Assembly: GCA_947471745.1 (NCBI GenBank) | Contig: CANJKZ010000774.1 | Span: 5,092,501 to 5,156,500, forward strand | Length of the DNA stretch: 64,000 bases | Source of the DNA: Closterium sp. Naga37s-1 | Lineage: Eukaryota > Streptophyta > Zygnematophyceae > Desmidiales > Closteriaceae | Reading direction: 5' to 3' | In this document: piece by piece, positions 1-9,000 of the stretch | Position numbering within the stretch: the first letter of the stretch is position 1 | How the letters are laid out: every line of letters starts with the position of its first letter | Translations under genes and position numbers: made by a program | Notes under the pieces: model-generated | Database searches by the model: none | Seen by the model: the letters and a program-made list of their open reading frames with translations, nothing else | Told to the model about the DNA's origin: nothing

Positions 1-3000
1 GAGCCGTGAATCCCCTCCCCCTCCCCCTCCCGTTGTGATGTTCCTATGTTACATACCTTTTAGAATTTTCTCTCTGACTTGCTACACCAGTGCTTCCCCC
101 AACACACCAAAGCCGTAGTTCTACACTGAGTGTACTGGCAGGGCCAGCACGCCAAAGCAGACCCTTCCAGGACAGGTGCTTAAGACGTTGACACCCTTCC
201 CACCACCCACGCACCTGCCAGCATTTTCTCTCTGACTCGCGTCACCAGTGCTTCCCCTGCCACCCCAAAGCCGCATTTATGCACTGAGTGTACTGGCAAG
301 GCCAGCACACCCGGAGCCGTGAAGACCAAATCCGTACCTTTCCCAACCTGGCTTTGTTCCCCCACGCACCTGCAAGCATCTTCTCTCTGACTCGCTTCAC
401 CAGTGCTTCTCCAGACACGCCAAAGCCATAGTTCTGCACCGAGTGCACTGGCAGCGCCAGCACGCCCAGAGCAGTGAAGACAATGGCCCACTTGTTGACC
501 TCCCGCTTCATCTCATCGGTAACAGGGTTGTAGAGAGCCGCTATCACCTGAAGTGCGGTTGGGGATGGGATGCCATAGCCGGCACAAGGTAAAGAAGTTG
601 AAAGATTCTTGAGCCGCCAGCCGTGAAGACAATGGCCCACTTGTTGACCTCCCGCTTCATCTCGTCGGTATCAGGGTTGTAGAGAGCTGCAACCAGCTGA
701 AGGAGGGAAGAGGAGTGGTGGAGATGGGGGGGGGTGTGGAGATGGGGGGGGGTGTGGAGATGGGGGGGGGGTGTGGAGATGGCATAATGTGATAGAAAGG
801 AGCAGTGAAGTGTAAGTCCCCATCGTCCGTGTCATAGTCTATGTTCTGGGTCTTACAGAGCTGATATGACCTAGAGAGTGGTTCAGAAGAGCGGGAAGGG
901 AAAGAAAAGGCAAGGCGATTACTCCCACTCACGTTGCAATCCCACTCACGTTGCAATCCCACTCACGTTGCAATCCCACTCACGTTGCAATCCCACTCAC
1001 GTTGCAATCCCACTCACGTTGCAATCCCACTCACGTTGCAATCCCACTCACGTTGCAATCCCACTCACGTTGCAATCCCACTCACGTTGCAATCCCACTC
1101 ACGTTGCAATCCCACTCACGTTGCAATCCCACTCACGTTGCAATCCCACTCACGTTGCAATCCCACTCACGTTGCAATCCCACTCACGTTGCAATCCCAC
1201 TCACGTTGCAATCCCACTCACGTTGCAATCCCACTCACGTTGCAATCCCACTCACGTTGCAATCCCACTCACGTTGCAATCCCACTCACGTTGCAATCCC
1301 ACTCACGTTGCAATCCCACTCACGTTGCAATCCCACTCACGTTGCAATCCCACTCACGTTGCAATCCCACTCACGTTGCAATCCCACTCACGTTGCAATC
1401 CCACTCACGTTGCAATCCCACTCACGTTGCAATCCCACTCACGTTGCAATCCCACTCACGTTGCAATCCCACTCACGTTGCAATCCCACTCACGTTGCAA
1501 TCCCACTCACGTTGCAATCCCACTCACGTTGCAATCCCACTCACGTTGCAATCCCACTCACGTTGCAATCCCACTCACAGCACCAGCGGAGAAGACTTTT
1601 AGAGGTGAATTCACCAGCAATCACTCAACAGGTGAATTCACCAGCAATCACTCAACAGGTGAATTCACCAGCAATCACTCAACAGGTGAATTCACCAGCA
1701 ATCACTCAACAGGTGAATTTTGAGGCGACTCAAGAGACTTTTGAGACGTCTCAAAATACGACAACTCAAGAGGTGAATACGACAACTCAACAGGTGAATT
1801 TTGAGCCTGTTGAGGCTCAAGAGACTCAAGACACCCACTCACATCAATGAGCAGCAGAGCATACATGGGGTTGATTGAACGCCCCTGCCATCACACTCAC
1901 ACTCACCAGTGGCGCCCAGGGCACTGACACACTCACATTACAAACCCACACCAACCCACACTACAGACCCACTCACATCAATGAGCAGAAGCGCATACAC
2001 AGGGTTGAACGCGCCTGCCATCACAGCACCAGCCGCACCCAGAGCAGTGAACGGCCACTCAGGAGCACTCATTCGCGCTAGTCGCCACCACGACGCCTTC
2101 TTTCCCCCCACTCCTTCTCCTTCTCCTTCCCCTTCTCCTTCTCCGTCTCCCTTCGCGCCCTCCTCCTCCACTCCACTCTCCTTGCCCTCCTGACTGTTTC
2201 CCCCCTTGTCCTCTCCCCTCTTTTTGCCGCCAGGGAATAACGCCCTCAGGGGAGCTGGTAGAACCTTCCTCAGTTCCCCCCACACTCGCTTCCCTCCTCC
2301 CCCTTCCCCTCCCTCTCCCTCTTCCTCATCCTCGTCGGATCCCATCAGATCCAAGTCAAATTCCACGTCAGCAGCAGGTTCTCTGAAGCCATCTGGAGTG
2401 GAGGCTGCTGACAGGGAGCTCAGTGCCCTCGAGAGCTTCCTTCCCACGTTCTCTATGCTCCCTAATTGGTCCACGTCAGCAGCAGGCTCTCTGAAGTCAC
2501 GTGGAGTGGAGGCTGCTGAGAGGGAGCTCAGCGCCCTCGAGAGCTTCCTTCCCACGTTCTCCACGCTCCCTGATTGGCCCACGTCAGCTGCAGGATCACT
2601 GAAGCAGCGTGGCGTGGAGGATGCTGAGATGGAGCTCAGCGCCCTCGAGATCTTCCTCCCCACGTCCTCCTCGTATCCTGATTGGTCCACGTCAATTCGA
2701 AGGCGGCCGGCTGCTTTCAATCCTGGAACCTGATTGGCCAGAGCATTCAGACTTACGTGGCGATCCTCCCCTGATACCATCTGCAGGCGAACCAAGTTAG
2801 CATACACGCCTCCCTCTTTCCTCGCACCTTCCTTTGCACTACCCACACCTCTCCCCTCATCCTCCCCTCCCCCTCCCCCCTCCTCCAGCCCCCCATGTGC
2901 CATCAGCTCTTCATGTGTCCCCTCCTCCACCACCCTTCCCCCGGCCACCACAGCAATCTTGTCTGCATTCCGGATCGTGGACAGCCGGTGTGCGATCACA

Positions 3001-6000
3001 ACCGTTGATCTGCCGCGCATCAGCCCGCTGTCCAGGGCCGCCTGCACCACGAGCTCTGATTCGCTGTCCAGTGCTGACGTGGCCTCGTCCAATAGCAGCA
3101 CGCGCGGGTTGCGGACGACCGCTCTGGCGATGGCGATGCGCTGCTTCTGGCCCCCCGACAGCTGCACGCCCCTCTCTCCCACCTGCATGCAGATTTTCAC
3201 AGGGGCAAGGTAGGCAGGGATGAAGTGTAAGATGGAGAGGGCATCAACAGTTGAGCGATGGCGATGGCGATGCGCTGCTTCTGCCCTCCTGACAGCTGCA
3301 CGCCCTTCTCTCTTCCACCTCTGTGTATAGTCATGAACCAACAGACCAGCCCCAAGGCTAAGGTACGCGCCCGTGTGTTGTACCCATGCAGCAGCGCAGT
3401 CACGAAGGAATGCGCGTTGGCGATCCTTGCTGCCTCCTCCACCTCCTCCTGTGTCAATTTAGCTTCTCTAACCAATACTAATGAAGCCCACCACACACAC
3501 TCACCTGTGTGTTGTAACCCTGGGGCAGCGCAGTCACGAAGGAATGCGCGTTGGCGATCCTTGCTGCCTCCTCCACCTCCTCCAGTGTTGCGTCCTCCTT
3601 GCCATACCGAATGTTCTCCAGAATGCTGCGAAACGGGGAGAGTGGGAGAAATAATGGTGAAGGGTGGGCAACACATCACCAGTAGGTGCTTCAAACAAGG
3701 GGCACCTCAAACAAGGGCCCACACTCATGCATTCTTACCCACCAGGCAAAGCAGCAAGCGAAGAGGCAACAGCAGCAGTAGCAGTGTCCTCTGCCAGGCC
3801 TTTCCAGCCCTGGAGCCGAGCCTGCTGCCGAGCCTGGTGCCACGACACACAACATGGTCATCTATTTGAATAGCAGCCACCTCACCCCACATCACGTGTG
3901 TGATGAGGCGATTTTTGAGTCGACTAAAAAATAGCCACCTCACCCCACATCACGTGGTCGCAAAGAGAGACGGCTCTTGGCTGACGCCACGGCAGGCTGA
4001 GCTGCCCCCATCCACACCACCGCTCTGCACCTGACTCTACCCCTCCGAACTGTTCCGTGTAACAGGTAACGTGCCGCAAACCCACCTGGTGGCGAAGAGA
4101 GACGGCCTGGCTGACGAGGCCCAGCTGGGAACGCAGCCATTGCAGCCCTAACTGACACCCATCCACACTACCGCTCTGCACCTGACCCTACCACTCTCAG
4201 ATAGTACCGTGCCGCAAACCCACCTGGTGGCGAAGAGAGACGGCTCCTGGCTGACAAGCCCCAGCTGGGAACGCAGCCACGTCAGGCTGAGCTGGCGCAG
4301 ATCCGCACCGTCCAATGAGACGCTGCCAGCTGTCGGGTCGTAGAAGCGCTGAATGAGTGCCACGACAGTTGACTTGCCGCTGCCTGATGGGCCGACGAGG
4401 GCGACCGTGGCACCGGCAGGGATTGAGAGGGAGAAGTCCTGAGAGTGTGGGGAGGAGAATGAGAATGGAGAAGAAGGGAGGAGAATGGGGATTGTTTATG
4501 CATTGAGGTGGCAACGGGTGACTTGCCGCTGCCTGATGGGCCCACCAGGGCGACCGTGGCGCCGGCAGGGATTGAGAGGCAAAAGTCCTGAGAGTGTGGG
4601 GGGACGAAAGTAACAACGGAGAAGAAATGGAGAGAGGAGGTGAATGCGGAGTGGCTGCAGTGAGTCGAGCCCATGACGGTTGACTTGCCGCTGCCTGATG
4701 GGCCCACCAGAGCGACCGTGGCGCCGGCAGGGATTGAGAGGCAAAAGTCCTGAGAGTGTGGGGGGACGAAAGTAACAACGGAGAAGAAATGGAGAGAGGA
4801 GGTGAATGCGGAGTGGCTGTAGAGAGTCGAGCCCATGACGGTTGACTTGCCACTGCCTGATGGGCCCACCAGGGCGACTGTGGTGCCGGCAGGGATTGAG
4901 GGAGAAGTCCTGAGAGAAGGGGGAGTGGAGTGGGAATGGAGAGGAAGGGAGGAGAATGGGGATTGTTTATGCATTGAGGTGGCAACGGTTGACTTGCCGC
5001 TGCCTGATGGGCCCACCAGGGCGACCGTGGTGCCGGCAGGGATTCCGAGGGAGAAGTCCTGAGAGAAGGGGGAGGGAAGTGGGAATGTGAATGGAGGAGA
5101 GAGAAGTTGAAGCGAGGTGAAGGATGAGTGGTAGGGAACTGGGGCGAGAACGGTTGACTTGCTGCTGCCTCATGGGCCCACCAGGGTGACTGTAATGCCG
5201 GCATGATCAAGGAAGTCTCAAAACTCAGTGAAAAGCAGCTAGCTCACCTTAAATATGGGCACTTCAGGCCGAGCCGGGTACGCAAAGCACACCCTTTCAA
5301 ACTCCACCCGCCCCTGCACCTGTGTTTCAGTCGACTTAAAAAGCAGCTAGCTCACCTTAATATCGGCACTTCAGGCCGAGCCGGGTACGCAAAGCACACC
5401 CTTTCAAACTCCACCCGCCCCTGCACCTGTGTTTCAGTCGACTTAAAAGCAGCTAGCTCACCTTAATATCGGCACTTCAGGCCGAGCCGGGTACGCAAAG
5501 CACACCCTTTCAAACTCCACCCGCCCCTGCACCTGTGTTTCAGTCGACTTAAAAGCAGCTAGCTCACCTCAAATATGGGCACTTCTGGTCGAGCCGGGTA
5601 CGCAAAGCACACCATCTCAAACTCCACACGCCCCTCCACCGCCTCCAACTCCTTCCCACCGCTCCCCCCCTCCCCCTCCTCCTCCCCGCCGATCACCGGC
5701 CGTCTCGCTATAGTCACAAAGATCTTATACGCAGCCACACGGCCCTTGGAAAAGGCTGTGACATTAGGGAGGGCTTGGCCGAGCCCCAGGCTGCCGAGGG
5801 CAATGGCGAACATGGTGGTGAGGATCGACCCTCCGTTGCCGATGCCTTGGGAAATTAAGATGCCGGAGAACCAGAACATGAGTGCAAAGGACGCGAACAT
5901 GAGCGCGTATATGGCGCCCAGTCCCACTCCCTTGGCTAATCCTCCCTGGTTTGTGACGGTTTGTGGGGGTTGAGGGTGGTGGCGGGAAGCACGGAAGAGG

Positions 6001-9000
6001 GAGAGGGAGAGGGGGATTGAAGGAAATGCGAGTGGGAGAGGGTTCCACTGGCCAAGCCCCAGGCTGCGGAGGGCGATGGCAAACATGGTGGTGAGGATGG
6101 TGGGAGGGAAGACGGGGAGAGAGAGGTAAAGGAAGAGGGAGATGAGGAGGGCGGAGAACCAGAACATGAGCGCTAAGGACGCGAACATGAGGGGAGTAGA
6201 TAGCGCCCAGTCCCACTCCCTCGGCTGACCCGCCCTGGCTTGAGCCGGGTTGGGTTGGGTTGGGATTGGGTTTGGGGGTGGGGGTGGGTGGAACGGGACG
6301 GGGGAGGAAAAGGTACGAGGAGATGAGGAGGGCGGAGAACCAGAACATGAGCGCAAAGGATGCAAACATGAGGGGAGTAGATAGCGCCCAGACCCACTCC
6401 CTTGCTGACCCGCCCTGAGAGGTGCCAGCAGAGTTGGGTTTGAGGGTGGGGGTGGGTGGGAAGGGACGGGAGAGGAAAAGGTGGAGGAGATAAGGAGACC
6501 GGAGAATATCAGGAGAACCAGAACATTAGAATGAATATGGCGCCCAGAGTCGTATCGAGGTGACTTTTGAGTCGACTCAAATCAAAAGTCAAAAGTCACC
6601 TTTTGAGTCGACTCAACAGATAAGGAGACCGGAGAATATCAGGAGAACCAGAACATTAGAATAAATATGGCGCCCAGAGTCGTATAGGGAAGGACAGGTA
6701 TGTCTCAACTCACCTTGACGCCCAGCTTGATCGTGTCTCTTAAAGCCCGGCCATACGCCTCCACTGTCCTGTCCTCCACCTTTTGAGTCGACTCAAAGGC
6801 CATCGCACCTTCACTCCACTCCCAGCACGAATGCCTCCCTCAACACACCTTGACTCCCAGCTTGAACGTGTCTCTTAAAGCCCGCCCATACGCCTCCACT
6901 GTCCTGTCCTCCACCTTTTGAGTCGACTCAAAGGCCATCGCACCTTCACTCCACTCCCAGCACGAATGCCTCCCTCAACACACCTTGACTCCCAGCTTGA
7001 ATGTGTCTCTTAAAGCCCGCCCATACGCCTCCACTGTCCTGTCCTCTGCCACGTACGACTGCACTGTTCGCACCTGCCCCACCGCCTGATGTGGTGGGGG
7101 CGATGGAGGGGAGGGAGTGGTAAAGAGGGGGTGGTGAGGGAGGTTGTGGGTGGCGAGGCGATGAGGGAGGCCACATGCCTCCACTGTCCTGTCCTCTGCC
7201 ACGTATGACTGCACTGGGGGCACCTGCCCCACCGCCTGTGGTGGTGGAGGGAGGGGGTTTGGGTGGACAAAGAGGGGGAAGGATGAAAGGAGTGAGGGAG
7301 ATGGTTGGGGCTCACAAGTAGCACTCCTTGCTGTCCTCTGCCATGTAGGACTGCCCTGTGCGCACCTGTTCTGCTATCTTTCCTGCTCTTCCCTGCCAAT
7401 AACCAAAAGACAGTCGGTTGAGACACGTACCTGTTCAGCTATCTTCCCTGCTTCAGTGTAAGCCTTCTCGCCCTGGGTCATGAGGCCCGTGAGCACAGCC
7501 GCATAGATCCCTCCTGTGGCGATGATGAGCGGGCAGACGGCGAGAATGACCAGAGCCAGCTGCCACACACTGGTGAAGCCGACTATGAAGCCACAGACGA
7601 ACGTGGAGAAGTAGTGAATGCAGTTGCCCACCTGGTTGGGGGGAGAGGGGAAGGTGGGGAAGGACGAGCAGCAGGCAGCGGGGGGGTTTCAAGGGCGTGA
7701 GCAGCGGGCTGGGGTAGGGGCAGCTGCCACACGCTGGTGAAGGCGACTATGAAGCCACAGACGAACGTGGAGAAGTAGTGAATGCAGTTGCCCACCTGGT
7801 TGGGGGGAGAGGGGAAGGTGGGGAAGGACGAGCAGCAGGCAGCGGGGGGGTTTCAAGGGCGTGAGCAGCGGGCTGGGGTAGGGGCAGCTGCCACACGCTG
7901 GTGAAGGCGACTATGAAGCCACAGACGAACGTGGAGAAGTAGTGAATGCAGTTGCCCACCTGGTTGGGGGGAGAGGAAGCGAGGATTGGAGAGAGGATAG
8001 GTGTCTGGAGTAGGGCCAGGTGCCCTGCCACACGCTGCCACACGCTGCCACACGCTGCCACACGGTGCCACACGCTGCCACACGCTGCCACACGCTGCCA
8101 CACGCTGCCACACGCTGCCACACGTTGCCACACGCTGGTTCACGAGCTCCCCCGAGCAGGCCTCGAGGTCAAAGAATGCTACTTCCTGCCGCAGCAACAC
8201 ATATTCTGAGACGAGTTTTTAGTCGACTCAAAACTCGTCTCATCACACCCGAGCATGCCTCGAGGTCAAAAAAGGCCACCTCATGCCACAGCAAGATATA
8301 TTTTGAGGGGCCTCAAGCACCAACACACCCACCTTCTCCGAGATGGCATCTTGCAGCAGCAACACATCAGATGATACGCGGTTCACGAGCTCCCCCGAGC
8401 ACGCCTCGAGGTCAAAAAAGGCCACCTCCTGCCGCAGCAGCGCCTGCAGGTACAGCCGGCGCACCCGCGCGCTCTGCCTCTCGCCCGTGTGCATCCAGCA
8501 CGCCACCTCTGCGGGGATGTTAGGGGAAGCGGAGGACAGAGGAGGAGATGGGAAGAGGGGGAAATGTGAGTTGCAGGTACAGCCGGCGCACCCTCGCGCT
8601 CTGCCGCTCGCCCGTGTGCATCCAGCACGCCACCTCTGCGGGGATGGCAGGGGAAGCGGAGGACAGAGGAGGAGATGGGAAGAGGGGGAAATGTGAGTTG
8701 CAGGTACAGCCGGCGCACCCTCGCGCTCTGCCGCTCGCCCGTGTGCATCCAGCACGCCACCTCTGCGGGGATGGCAGGGGAAGCGGAGGACAGAGGAGGA
8801 GATGGGAAGAGGGGGAAATGTGAGTTGCAGGTACAGCCGGCGCACCCTCGCGCTCTGCCGCTCGCCCGTGTGCATCCAGCACGCCACCTCTGCGGGGATG
8901 GCAGGGGAAGCGGAGGACAGAGGAGGAGATGGGAAGAGGGGGAAATGTGAGTTGCAGGTACAGCCGGCGCACCCTCGCGCTCTGCCGCTCGCCCGTGTGC

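Noticed and set aside
924..1579. Possible CRISPR array
   Set aside because: Units are contiguous 17-mers without spacers, and the genome is eukaryotic.
878..1850. Plus-strand ORFs with [17 protein letters not shown] repeats
   Set aside because: Translation of the 17-bp tandem repeat; three frames open equally; lies in an ABCB intron on the opposite strand.
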